A stretch of 64,000 nucleotides of DNA, from NCBI GenBank assembly GCA_949152475.1, contig OX424563.1, positions 7,785,001 through 7,849,000 on the forward strand. The letters are read 5' to 3'. Below the pieces are notes generated by a model that did not search any database, was not told the DNA's origin, and worked only from the letters and a program-made list of their open reading frames with translations. Of this stretch, positions 27,303 to 38,986 are shown piece after piece (position 1 is the stretch's first letter; each line of letters begins with the position of its first letter). The translations under genes and the position numbers were made by a program. This stretch comes from Terebella lapidaria. Its lineage: Eukaryota > Annelida > Polychaeta > Terebellida > Terebellidae.

Positions 27303-28192
27303 TTTCCGAATTTCTTCTCGAAAAGTTCAATGAAGGGCGAGCTCCATCCACGATCGCGGGTTACCGTACGGCTATCGCGAAGACTCTAAAACCCAAACTT
27401 GGGATCGATTTTGGTCATGATCAAGGTTTGACTGCGTTGATTAATAGTTTCGAGATCGAAAGACCGAAAGCTAGGAACCCGGTTCCTGAGTGGGATCTAT
27501 CGCTTGTTCTCAACGTCTTAAGAAAAGATCCGTTCGAACCCCTTGAGCGGGCCTCACTAAAGTTGCTGACGTTTAAGACGGTCTTCCTTTTGGCTCTGGC
27601 TTCCGGGAAGCGACGGAGTGAGCTTCACGCTCTGTCCTTTTCCAAAGTTAAGTGGAAGTCGGATGGCTCCTCGGTTCTCCTCGGAGTCATTCCCTCCTTT
27701 CTGGCCAAAACTCAATTAGCAGGTACGCCATTATTGAGCTTTTCCATTCCCGCCCTGACTCCTTCTCTGGGGCCGGGCCTGGAGGAAGACGCGAAGCTTT
27801 GTCCCGTGCGAGCCCTCCGCATCTACGTTAATCGTACGCGTGAGCTGCATCTCGGCAAGCGTTTGCTTTTCGTGTCCTATCTTAAGGATTTTCCAAATGA
27901 TATCCGTCCTGCTACGATCTCATCTTGGATCAAGAAGTGTGTTAGATTTTGCTATGAAAAGTCACAGGCGAAAAAATCCACAGGTTTCAGAGTCAAAGCG
28001 CATGATGTGAGGGCTCTCGCGGCTTCACTTGCCTTTACAAATAAAGTGTCTCTGAATGATGTCATGTCTGCCTGTACCTGGAAATCTCATAACACATTCA
28101 CTTCTTTCTATCTCAGGGAGTTAGCTTGGGAGGATGACTCCGGCCTCCAGCTTGGACGACTGGTGGCGGCGGAGCGTGTAGTCCAGCTGTAG
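27139..28192 (+). CDS. DIRS tyrosine recombinase (C-terminal part of the 1785-codon frame)
   Basis: About 350 residues in the same frame as gag carry the recombinase fold. The first half resembles a core-binding domain (AVYQSKWTSFCAWCRRRKVS, ISEFLLEKF, STIAGYRTAIAKTL). The catalytic half has the first Arg in ASGKRRSELHAL, His-x-x-Arg in KAHDVRALAAS and the nucleophile Tyr in FTSFYLRELAW. It joins the cDNA circle to the target without duplicating it. How it is expressed is not visible: it may come from a spliced or internal transcript, or be translated with gag. The 5' end overlaps the RT frame by about 160 bases. Confidence 0.9.
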
Positions 28193-28533
28193 ATACCTGT
28201 AAATAGATCAGCACGCCTCTGTACAGATGCACCTGAGGTCGACTCCCAGGGGAGTTGCTCCTCTTCTTTGGCGAGGGAAATTTTTGTTCTTCTGCAAGAG
28301 GAAAGTCACCTCTGCAGAGCCCCTGCTCGTCTCCATGCATCTGAAGGTAATTCAGGCGTGTATTATGGTATAGTTGTAAATATCCTGTAAATATGTATTT
28401 TCGACTTAAAATTATAATTTAAAAGTAAAACACAATATTTACTACTTTCAATGGATATTTCCTACTCTCACACATCGGTGATGAAATTCCCGGGAGAGGG
28501 TTAAACCCACCTCCTTTGGTTATTCTGATATAA
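28193..28533 (+). other. DIRS 3' non-coding region
   Basis: Between the recombinase stop and the internal complementary region lies AT-rich sequence without a supported frame. It is part of the transposon transcript. No polyadenylation signal stands out. Confidence 0.6.
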
Positions 28534-28632
28534 CCCAAAGAGTTTATTATAGAGGTAGTGGTATGGCAATAAATAGGAAGTTTTAACTTGTTTAAAACCA
28601 GTATTTATTACATACCTACCTCTATAATAAAC
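28534..28632 (-). repeat. Internal complementary region of the DIRS element
   Basis: 28534-28575 is the exact reverse complement of the left terminus (22360-22401) and 28576-28632 is the exact reverse complement of the right terminus (28869-28925). The two halves abut with no gap, as required of the template that lets a DIRS single strand close into a circle. Confidence 0.95.
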
Positions 28633-28674
28633 ACGATTATTCTCCCTCCCGCCTCCCCTGCCTTAACCAGGTGG

Positions 28675-28883
28675 GCAAATTAATGGCGGTTAAGGTCAAT
28701 CATATGACCGGTGTGACGTCACATCTACACCGCGGGGAATCTGAGATGTGGGAGAGTAATTTCCTTCAATTTCGAGTTCGAGATGGATGTCAGGAATTTT
28801 GAGAAAATTCTTGTGACATTCATTTCTCTCTCCTCTTCTTTGAATGCCAAGGTAAGATTACCCAAAGAGTTTATTATAGAGGT
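28675..28883 (-). repeat. Right inverted terminal repeat of the DIRS element
   Basis: The reverse complement equals the left repeat at 22379-22587. The outer extension 28884-28925 is specific to the right end, as in DIRS1, where the two terminal repeats are not equal in length. Confidence 0.93.
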
Positions 28884-28925
28884 AGGTATGTAATAAATAC
28901 TGGTTTTAAACAAGTTAAAACTTCC

Positions 28926-31900
28926 TTTTACTTGTGTGTGTGTGTGAATGATTTTTAGGAGCATTACCTGGTTAGTGTATTTCTTTCACATTTTTGATGC
29001 GTCATTTTGCTTAAGAACAAATTTAACTTCTTTGTAATGATAAGAGGAAATATTGTTAGAACTAAAACATGTTTGACAGCAGTTCAGTTTGCTGTATGTG
29101 AATTAGAATTTACTAATCAATACTGTTCCTTGATGATAATGATCTTGTGATGACGAATATTGCTGAGGGCACGTTGCAATATCATTTTCCAATCTGAGAC
29201 CTTGACATGTTCAAATCTTACCTTGAAGAATCTTCAGAACTCGGTTGTTTGAAAACAAAATCTTGTTTTGGTTGTGGAAGCATTTCTGTAAATTTTGCTA
29301 GTTGAAAGGCATTACAATTTATGTGAATGAGTCTTTTATCGTTTGTAGAGAGATATTTGCAGCTTTGTTAATGATTTCATATCACTTGATGAAAAACAGC
29401 TGGGTCACTAACAATGAAGATTGTCTTGTGTGCAATATTGTATATAACACATCATGCCAGATGTCAGTATTCCTCCGAGCAAATGGCAAACTTATATCTG
29501 TGTATTTGTGGGTCATAGAACACGATTGTTCCAACAGTGTGGAACATTGCACTGTTCAAATCTGAACTCTTACTTGGAAGTTTGCATGTCTGAGCAGTTT
29601 CTTGATGAACAAATCATCTTTATCTAAGTTGTCTCATAAGTCGCCTGTCTTGGTACTCCTGTTGAACATTAGCACAAAGAATTATGGTATTGCAGAAAAT
29701 GTGAATACCATGTATTTATGTCCACACCTTTAAATGTCTGAAACATACTCAAACGGTTTGCGAAAAGAGTGCGTAATACATTGCATTTCCGGCTTTTAAT
29801 GCTTTGGTTAACCCGAACAGATCTGAAACACAACTGATACTTGGTGCTTGCTTCAAGTCTGTATAGTTCGTAACTCTTTCTCTTGCGTAATAACACAATG
29901 CATAATGAGGATTCTACAGTGCAGAATTGACTCAAGAATTGATTCAAGGAAAATATAATTCACATACCATTAATGAAAGAAAAATACTCTCCAGTGTATA
30001 ACATCTTGACTGTATCATCCATTACCATTCAGCTAATTTATCTAGTTCATAATATTTGTCATTTTGGTGCTGTATTGGTTTGCATGTATAAAATTGTTAT
30101 ATACCTCATTAGGGTTTGAAAGGATGTCTAATTTTATTGCGTGAATCTAAATTTGTCTTAGCGAGCAGAATCAAACGAGTGGGAAGTAATTGGGATGTAC
30201 TTGTGTGTAGTTTGTAAGCTTCAGGAGTACGCAGCTTGTAAGAAATCAGGCTGGTTTTCAGTGTTGTGCTAAGTGTTTCTCATACAACTATTAACACGAT
30301 CATTCTAGTCTTGTTGACAACTTTAGAATGATGGGTCGTTTTATGAGGTGTATATTATTGAATTGTCATTATTTTGTCATTGGTCACCCACTAAGCATCG
30401 CCTGGGGAAGAATCATGTCATGTACAAAAATACAAGCTGCTTTTTACTTTGTAAGGGGTTACTTTATATATGTGAATTTGTGATAAAATTTGATCTATGT
30501 CTCCTTATAAGGTTGTCTTTGTGAATTTAAAATTTCCTAACTTTTTTAAAATCCACTCGTAGTTGAATCCACCCCATGCTGTTGGTTGAGTGATCATGGT
30601 ACAGATGATATACAATCAACAGGTAGGCTGCTTTTCTGCTAACAGTGCTGTATTTTTGTGTCGTTCACTACTTAAAACTCACTAAATCACTTGTCAAATT
30701 CGCACATTGAAAGAGAATATATCTTTTGTTTTGAGTATTAAGCCGTGCCATCTGCTAGAAACCACAAGAAAGTCCCGTTTTGTATATTTGATTAAGGTCA
30801 GTAATCAGTATTAGAAGAACAATACATGTACGCACACGTCACCGACCCTTCATGATCCTCTGTATGTACTAAGTGTTGTGCATGCTTGTTGTTGGAACTG
30901 TCGGCGCTTTCCTGAGTATTAATGCAGGATATATTCTTTGACACAGGGCTGAGCCACTTTTCAGCGGTAACAATATTTGTCGAGTGTAGAAAAATTTAAT
31001 GTCCATGGCTCTCTCCAGCTGAACGAAACATTACATTTCAATGTATGTATGTACACTACTATATTGAAGCCCTAGTCAAAATGTTGATTTCAAAGAAGTG
31101 GACAAAAAATAAAGAAAGTTAGAAAACTAACTGTGTTATCAATGTTTTGAAAGTTGCAGATTCCACATAAGGGATATTATAATATTGTATTGAATTTGAG
31201 CACTCAAGGTCATTGTAGGTCAAGTTCAAGGTCACCAAAACATGCACCAGTTATCATGGTTATGACTCTGTTCTTGTATGCTCAGAATGCGAAAACATGA
31301 ACTTGATATTGACCATTCGAGGTCATCCAAGGTCAAAATTAGTCATTAATGGAAAGCCTACATATGTACGTGGTTTCCATTCCCCGCATAAAACAATCTT
31401 CACCCGTATATGCAAGCATCCAGTCTACACACCAGTCTACATAATCTCCAAGTTACATGTAAATTTCAAGTTGAAAACTTCAGATGAAAAATCTTCAACA
31501 GGTTAATTTGTGTTCCAAGCAACATAAGGTGCATTATATTGTAGTATATAACCAACAAGGCGGGATTGAGTTTGATTTCTTTATTTTTTTTTTACAAGCA
31601 TTAGATATCACAGTTTATACAACAAAGCAGTACAAAAGATGAGGAAAACCATCGCCAGATGATAGATTTTAACAGAAAGTCAGGATGTGACAGGTCCACC
31701 GAAACCCCGGTATTTGATTACGGTAATCAAAACAAAGCTATTGTCCTGACAAACATGCCTAACTACTCACAATTCAATTTTGTACCAAATGAAATGGTAG
31801 CCTTTTGTGCACACATTATGCTGAATCAAGAGATTGTCCTCTATTAAAAAGGTTAGCAAACATGCAACATTACGAAAACATATTCCCATAAAAAAATATT

Positions 31901-33553
31901 GAAAGATGCCATGTCAGAGTTGCTACCGTACTCTCCAGGGCTTAACAGGTTATGGACAGATCGGGCCTTGCAACAGATCAATTAATCTTTAACATTGATC
32001 TATTAGCGTTCAGGAAAAATCATAATTGGATGCAAAGGTGAGATCACCCGAAAGATTTTCAAGTACCAGAAATGGCAACATATTAATACCAGTAATGAAA
32101 AATTCATCATATTTTGCTGGTCTCAGAGTGCCTCGATCATCTTTACGCCATTAAACCAACAATTACTATTTCGTATCATTGCAGTGTGCTGTTTTGATTT
32201 TGTCTTGGAAGGGAGGCTAGTTGTAAGTGTGTACAAACCGCATATATTAACTCATTCCTTTCTTTTCCTGCAGTATTTAATATAATAGTAACACCGATAT
32301 TAACAACTGAATCATAGTAAAATGTGGATACAAAGACAAACCCAACTTAATTTGATGTTCATTTGAAAATCCCCGATTAAAACTTGTTCATTCCAAGCCT
32401 ACAATGTACAATGCATGAGAATTTAGCAGGTTGATTCCAATTACCTTCGTAGCACCAGCTTAGATCCCATCACCGGCACTTGGTAAACATACAACACGCT
32501 CTATGCCTTCATAGTATAGATAATATCGCGTATAAAACATTGGTGGAACATTTGTATAATTATTCATCATGTTTATATGTGTATGCTAATAACAATTTAT
32601 ACATCACAATCTATCTATATATTTTTCATTATACCCGGTAATTTTGTCATGTCAATTGTGGCTGAAATATATTATGCATGAAACAAGCAATATTCTCAGA
32701 AATACTCGAAGCATAAACAGCAGTAATGACATATAAACAAACCATCTTTCACTGCACTATTTGAGAAAAACTTTTTCTTTACCATGTATAGATGCATAAC
32801 ACCATCTGATTTTTCCCCGTTTGGTTCACAACCACAATCACAAGGTGAACACGATATAGACAAAATCAACAGTATACGTATTATGTACACGTATTATATA
32901 TTCTGCACTGACATACGGACCAGTCTGTTCTTGTATTCAGTTAGACAGGGCCAGCAAAGGATGACATTTCAACTAAATTCAGTACATGTACTTCAGAACT
33001 TCATGAAACAGACTATATGCGAGTCTGAAGGTTTTAAGTATGCATACATGCGCCCAATATTGGAACCGTTATCATCAGTTTGAAGTTCCAAGAGCACAGG
33101 TGTGAAAACGTGAATATTGGGGATAAACAAACAGCATGTGACAAAAATGTCTGAGGGAGAAATTTTACAGAGAGAATTTCCGTCATCTCTGATGAATGCG
33201 AGACATAAAGCAAGCATGTGCTTTTGTTTCTCCTGAATGAAATACTACTAGTAGTTGGTTTCTTCAGAAAAACAACCAATCATGCTCATGTTTCTAGGCA
33301 TGTCATGCATGTGGTTCAAATAGTTCATTCTTCATTGTGCATTATATTGTGCGAGTGTTCGATGGCAGCATGCCAGGAGGATTTTATGTCATTCGTACCA
33401 GCCACGGAATGTTTGTGGTTATATTTTTGCTGACATTTGAAGACAAGTAGCAACAAAGTTAGGACCCAGTTTATCAAAGTAATAGCTAGTAATTAGGTAA
33501 CTCTAATACATGCACCACTGATCCTTCAGTATACGTAACACCACCTGGGATCT
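28926..33553. other. Long intergenic stretch between DIRS and TMEM127
   Basis: No exon or clear transposon was recognised in this AT-rich 4.6 kb. The frame at 29302-29565 and others show no domain features. The only structured item noticed is a cluster of AGGTCA half-sites near 31207-31335. A T tract at about 31578-31600 could mark an old retroposed sequence on the minus strand. Confidence 0.5.
31207..31335 (+). promoter_or_regulatory. Cluster of nuclear-receptor-type AGGTCA half-sites, including two DR4 pairs
   Basis: AGGTCA occurs at 31207, 31217, 31229, 31320 and 31330, and AGTTCA at 31223. The pairs 31207/31217 and 31320/31330 are direct repeats separated by four bases (DR4, the class bound by thyroid-hormone-type and LXR-type receptor heterodimers). 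Function is unproven and the motif may simply belong to a repeat. Confidence 0.35.
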
Positions 33554-33669
33554 ATTTCACAAAGAATCTAGATCCACGTTAGCCGACCGAGGTCAATAGT
33601 TAGCATGGAAGTTAAGAGGCTAAACCCTGAACTTGATTGGCTGAAGTATACTTAGGTTCTTTGTGAAAT
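33554..33669. repeat. Short inverted-repeat element near the TMEM127 3' end
   Basis: ATTTCACAAAGAATCTA at 33554-33570 is answered by TTAGGTTCTTTGTGAAAT at 33652-33669. The 116-bp unit could fold into a hairpin and resembles a MITE. Confidence 0.55.
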
Positions 33670-33917
33670 CAGACTCTGTCCAGGTTTTCTTGTGAAATAA
33701 TTTAAAGCATTGCAATCATCACACACAAGAAGAAAACTCATGCTGTAGCTATCAGGCTATTGATATATTTTTCACCTGGCTTAAGCCATAGTCACACACT
33801 ATCTGGAGAAAACACATTCTACTAATCACTTGGCTTCTCATGTACTGAATTAGCTTCAACCCTAAAACAAATATCACTGTCCATTTTTTTCAAAAGAGAA
33901 AAAAAATCAGTCCCCCG

Positions 33918-35289
33918 TCATGGGGAGTAAGGCGGTGGGGGTGGCAGGCAAGAGAGTGATTGGCTCATGTCTGACGGGTCAAACTCTCCTCCCTCATAGC
34001 TTCCAAGAAGGCGCTCCCTGTCATCAAACTCCTGATCACGAGGTGCCGATGACGACGAAGACGAAGTTGAAGATGATGACGAACCGTGGCGGCGTAAGAG
34101 GTTACAAGCAGCAGCCACAACAGAAGCTGCCCCCGCCGCGGTGATTAAAAAGAAGCTGATACTAAACTCGATTTGCACCTTCGAGGTCGTTTTCAGTCTT
34201 GTCACTTTCTGAAAGAGTGCCAGATCTTCCGTCGCCCAATAGCAGAATCCATTAATCACAACACAGAAACCAACTGTGGAGGTAAAAAATATAATATCAT
34301 ATAATATAGTCAATAACTTGCAATGGTAGAAAATGTTTCCAATATTGTGTGGATCTTGTTTTGTTAATTTTCATCATTACTCTTAAGTCCATTGATTTCT
34401 GCCCATAATTTCAGAGGATCAACTTGAAATGTTATGCATTTACATTGGATATTTCTTTCTCAAACAGAGCATTATGTTTATTCCGCTGCACATGAAGTTC
34501 GCAGCTCTAAGTTTTGTGTTACCTGTAAGAATGTTGAGGATGCCGTGCCGCCGAATAATCTTGAGTAGTTTGTGCGTCGGCCCCGAGAGGTCCAGCAGAA
34601 ATGCGACGAGGCTCAGCGTGATCCCGAAGAAGGACAATGATATGATGCTCTTCATGATTGATGTCACATTAACTGTCACACAGTTGTACATCACTGCAAA
34701 GTAAGCACATCAGAGATAATGGTCATATGTACAAGATCTGTAATGATTTTGAAAATGATAGAACCAGCACAGTTAGTTATTAAAATTGGTGAATATTTTG
34801 TAATAACTCTCATAATTTGCTACGCAAAATATTGGAACACATACCATCATCAGGTTTTGGTCCAAATTTATAGGCGGTCTTTATCCCAGGCTCTTGATCT
34901 TCAACGAATGTTCCCATGTAAAAGAACTGGCTGACACCAATATAGTTCATCTCGTGGTGTTTGTGGTCCTTACAGCCGCCCCCTCGCATGTAGAACCATT
35001 GTGGCTCAGCAAGCGCTGTACACATCAGTACCAACACAACCATACTGCAAACTGCTGCTATGAAGTTGCTCTCTTTTCTCTTGAAGCGACATCGACTGCG
35101 TCGGCGATGGTGCCTGTGTCGTGATCGCGAACTAGAGCGACGCGTTGATCCGATGGAGCGGTTAGAGACTTCCGGAGGATTTAGAATCGTGCCAGTGAGT
35201 GCGACAGGAAGGTCCTCATTCAAGTCTAAAAGATCACAGTCGCCATCGTCTCGCTGGTTGTCGCCGTCCACAACGTCAGTGCGTGCCAT
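33918..35289 (-). CDS. TMEM127: TMEM127-like four-pass membrane protein (3 coding exons)
   Basis: TMEM127 is an endosomal/lysosomal and plasma-membrane protein that restrains mTORC1 signalling and receptor surface levels. Coding exons on the minus strand: 35289-34845, 34693-34523 and 34273-33918, phases agreeing, total 323 aa against 238 in human. Conserved landmarks are CTALAEPQWFY at the end of TM1, FLLDLSGPTHKLLKI after TM2, GFCYWATED in TM3, and FSISFFLITAAGAASVVAAACNLL as TM4. The tail ends PPPPPYSP, keeping a PPxY motif that recruits NEDD4-type ubiquitin ligases in the vertebrate protein. The extra length is a basic, Ser/Arg/His-rich N-terminus (about residues 45-72) and an acidic/Ser-rich stretch after TM4. 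A CAG acceptor at 35307-35309 just before the ATG suggests a 5'UTR intron. Confidence 0.93.
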
Positions 35290-35309
35290 GGTTCTTTGTT
35301 GTCACCCTG

Positions 35310-36118
35310 TTGAATTGAAGAAAGAAAAAGTTTACCTAAAAGTGTGCTTGCATGCTGGGCAGTGTGTATAAATAGTGTCCACCCATAAACAGATAAAGAC
35401 ATGTCTAAAACCATAATTCTTAATGATTAACTGCAGACCTGTAAGAATCCAGAGTGCAAGGAACCACTTTCCCATAGATATGATGTAGAGTACACCTATT
35501 AAAGGCTCGTTGAGACAGACTATGCAAGCCCTCAAACTGAAACTTGCTGAACAGACAAGTTATACTCAAGGGATGACAGGAGACACTGTTCCGAAAATTA
35601 TATCACAGGAATTGTGCATCTTGATTTTCAGATGATCAAATATATCATTTTACATGCTTCAACACAAAACAGAGCACATGAGGCGGTATGGCAAATGCAT
35701 TGTGCTTGTGAGCTTCCAAATCACTGACAAGCTATATGTGTTAACGAGCATATATGTTTGGGTTGGATGTACAATAATGTGGACAATCTGAGACATAGGC
35801 TGTGATTGGTTCAAATCTAGTCACATGGTGCAGATAGCATGGCGCTGATGGTCACAATTGCCCAGACTGGCACTTTATCCTACATGTATATTCAATACAG
35901 TGCTGCACAGAGTAAGCATAGGACTGGTTGCAATGTTAATCTTCCTCGTTATAAACACATATAGCTGATCATTCAGTGAATTGGATGCACACAAATCACA
36001 ATACATTCGCCATACTGTACATATACTGCCCTAGCTACGCTGTAGGCTTTTTAAAAACTAAAATCAACTAGCCTAAGGTGTGATTTCATTGTATCTGTGT
36101 ATGTCATGTTCTTATATC
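35310..36118. other. TMEM127 upstream region
   Basis: This contains the probable 5'UTR intron and promoter side of TMEM127. No TATA box, CpG island or second gene was recognised. The rest is AT-rich and unannotated. Confidence 0.4.
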
Positions 36119-36913
36119 ATATTGGTCCTAATAGTGGCACCCGCCCTAATAGTAGAGCGCCCCCTCTTTTCTCCAAAAATATTCGATTGTAATGATTTTT
36201 GTAACTGACTTAATATCTTTCTAATAGAATCTTGAAGTGTTCTAATCCACATAATTATGTTATTTGAATCATTAAAGGGGATTAAAGGGGATTGAGGGCT
36301 ATGGGTGTATTATTAAGTGATTTTCTTAATTTTGACCCTAAGTTTGAAGTCATTTTTGCGCTAACCCTATCTCCAGGCAGAGCCCTATGACGTTGCACTC
36401 TGATAATTTTGACGCAGTGGAATCAGTAATCTTGACAAATAAACACATACAAACCAATCAATATACAAATGGATATTGATGAAGCATTTCTTGTGTGACT
36501 TATGCCTTTTTGTAGCATTTATGCGCCCAGTCCCTGATTGGCTAATCCGATCGCGTGGTCGGACAAATACTTCCAAACCCTCAACAGACACAGCGGTCAC
36601 CACTGAAATATCACACTTCCCATCGTTTATCTCCAGTATTTGTGTACTTTTGTTTGATTTCTAAGTCTGTAAATGTCACATACTGGGAGAAATAAGGCGA
36701 CAAAGTGAAGATATGAACATAATTAAAACTGTGTCGACGTTTAGAGGATCCTTTTGGGAAATAATGTGGCAGCGAAAATATCACTGCCATCCGTCGTGAA
36801 AAAACTTATGGCGATTTCCATTAGCTGTGCTCAGGGAATAAGTTTTTGTGAGTGTTTGCTGCTGCAGGAAGTCTTGTTTGGCTCACCGTGCTACTATTAG
36901 GACCAATACGGTA
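36119..36913. mobile_element. MITE family C (long copy)
   Basis: ATATTGGTCCTAATAGTGGCAC at the left is answered by GTGCTACTATTAGGACCAATA at the right, giving an about 20-bp inverted terminus around about 795 bp. The first about 240 bases match the 270-bp copy at 3588-3857, which therefore looks like an internal-deletion derivative. There is no coding capacity. Confidence 0.75.
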
Positions 36914-36987
36914 TCACTGTTTTATGCTGGGCGTTTATGTTTACACAAATGAGTAATGGTAACAAAACAAAAATCACACCACCTGCA

Positions 36988-38986
36988 TGAGAGTATGAAG
37001 CGGATTCAGTGACAAAAATACAGGTCGTATCGTTTTATTCTGGTTTCGTGAGCTGTGTCAGTTCGTACGCTGTTTTACTTTGAAGTCGCATCGTGCTTAT
37101 TTTTGAAAAGCCGTATTGTGTTGGGTCATGATGTCGTGTGATGTGACATTTCGTACGCTGTTTTACTTTGAAGTCGCATCGTGTTGGTTCATGGTTACGT
37201 GCTTCATTTTAACATAGGTTCGTGGGCGATGTCATATTTTCGTGAGTTACTTTGACACTGCATGTCGTGGTGCATGTCACTTCGTTAAGCGATCTTATCT
37301 CGTGGGCTTTGATTTATTATGGAATGTTTGTTGGGTCATAATTCCTATTCCATTTGCATTCATTGCTCTTAGATTTCTCGCTATGTGCTGAGCTCTGATC
37401 CATTGTGCAATATATGTCTGGTCTTTCACGCTTATCGGCTTTATGAATGGTATAATATAATCATGAAAAATGCACTATAAAATGATTTTTTTCTAACTTG
37501 TTTACACAAGTTTTTGGCGATATTTTTGCGATGTTAAATGTCATCTTTCTATAATTTGACATACTTCACCTATGAATCAAACGGCAATTTTATGCCAAAT
37601 TTCAGACTTTTATATAAAAAATTTAAGAAGTTGGCAATCTACCCCAATGAGAAATTTCAGGCCAAAATGGGATCTCGAGAATTTGAGCATATTCGAGGAT
37701 TTAATCGTGTTTACATCCATCAGAATTCAAATGTTATTGTAATTTTGGACCAGAAGACAGAGTGGGGTGTATTCGACACAAACATGTTGATTTCTAACGT
37801 TTTTAGCCCTACAAAGACGAGCCCGAGTACAAGATTTTATGAGGACCCAGAAAAAAAATTACACGGCTAAATTTAACATTGGGGTAGATTGCCAACTTTT
37901 TCAATTTTCGCGATAGAAGTCTGAAATTTCGCATAAAATTGTCGTTTGACTCCCAGGTGAAGTACACCAAATTATAGAAGGATACCATTTAGCATCACAA
38001 AAATATCAACGAAAAACATTGTAAACAAGTTAGAAAAATTAGAGTATAGGTACCATTCAAATACCGGTATTATCAAATATTAGATAACTCTACAGCACAT
38101 GGATTGGATTTATACATGTACGAGTTTGGGATTAATTGTATTTTTCAGACAAACAAATTATGTTACGTAGCATGACCCCACTCCACCCCCCCCCCCCCCC
38201 CCCCGTTACTCCTCTGCATTAGTCCTACACCATAAAAACTTGGCCATAGAACCCCACCCCGTATGCAATGTGTCTGACCAATTAGAAGGTTTCACACTGA
38301 TTATGGTACCAATGGGCGCTGCTATTGCTGTGTGCGTGATGTGGGTGATTTGCAAATGGGGGCGATGCTGCACGAATTGAAAATTTTCAAATCACGTAGG
38401 CCTACCAGTTTAATGGGGCTTGATTTGGAAATGTGCTACGTGTTTTAACAATGGCAAATTATGAACTATTCAGAAATCAGGCAGCGCGATTTAATAAAGC
38501 ATGAATGACCAGCCATATTGCACAACGGATCTAAGAGCAGTGAATGCAAACGGGATGGGAATTATGACCCAAAGAACGTTCCATTTTCGTTCAAATCAAA
38601 GCCCACGAGATAAGATCGCTTACGAACAGAGAGTGTTACGAAGTGACATGCACCACGGGAGATTGGTATTGCTTACGAAACAGTGATCAGTGTCTTAATG
38701 ACTTACGAGATTGTGACTTAAAGAATGAAAAGATGGCATATTTAGGCCTATATGTATCTCACGACAACTAGATCTATGAAGATATGACATATCCTACGAA
38801 TTAGTGTCAAAGTGACTCACGAAAAGAGGACATCGCCCATGAACCTATGTTAAAATGAAGCACGTAACCATGAACCAACACGATGCGATTTAAAAGTAAA
38901 ACAGCGTACGAACGGATACATCACACGAAACCAAACTAAAACGACACGACCTGTATTTTTGTCAGTAAATCCGCTTCATATGAGAG
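36988..38986. mobile_element. Foldback element with long nested inverted repeats and TGAGAG target duplication
   Basis: The unit 36994-38980 begins TATGAAGCGGATT and ends with its complement. Arms of several hundred bases (about 36994-37430 and 38495-38980) pair imperfectly along most of their length, for example GTACGCTGTTTTACTTTGAAGTCGCATCGTG on the left with its decayed complement at 38880-38912. The hexamer TGAGAG flanks both ends (36988-36993 and 38981-38986), indicating transposition of the whole unit. No transposase is recognisable; the frame at 37538-37870 lies inside the inner repeat and is probably chance. Confidence 0.8.
37488..38038. repeat. Inner inverted repeat nested in the foldback element
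   Basis: Arms 37488-37647 and 37879-38038 (about 160 bases each) are near-complementary: TTCTAACTTGTTTAC is mirrored by GTAAACAAGTTAGAA and TTGGCAATCTACCCC by GGGGTAGATTGCCAA. The loop is about 231 bases. It may be a second element inserted into the foldback element or its inner palindromic core. Confidence 0.8.

Larger units (their letters stand above)
22360..28925 (+). mobile_element. DIRS-type tyrosine-recombinase retrotransposon, structurally intact
   Basis: DIRS elements replicate through reverse transcription and a circular intermediate that is integrated by a tyrosine recombinase; they leave no target duplication. Here a 6.57-kb unit has inverted terminal repeats (22379-22587 and 28675-28883), outer extensions unique to each end, three coding regions without visible breaks (gag, RT/RNase H/methyltransferase-like, recombinase) and an internal complementary region at 28534-28632. 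That region pairs exactly with the last 57 and first 42 bases of the element, so the element ends are defined to within one base. It sits between GRK and TMEM127. Near-identical terminal repeats and open frames suggest a recent insertion. Confidence 0.93.

Noticed and set aside
28725..28964. 79-codon minus-strand frame whose second half repeats that of a frame at 22265-22537
   Set aside because: Both are the same DIRS terminal repeat read in the same sense; the shared peptide is a consequence of the inverted repeat, not a gene pair.
37538..37870. 110-codon open frame as a gene
   Set aside because: It runs through one arm and the loop of an inverted repeat inside the foldback element and shows no recognisable motif.
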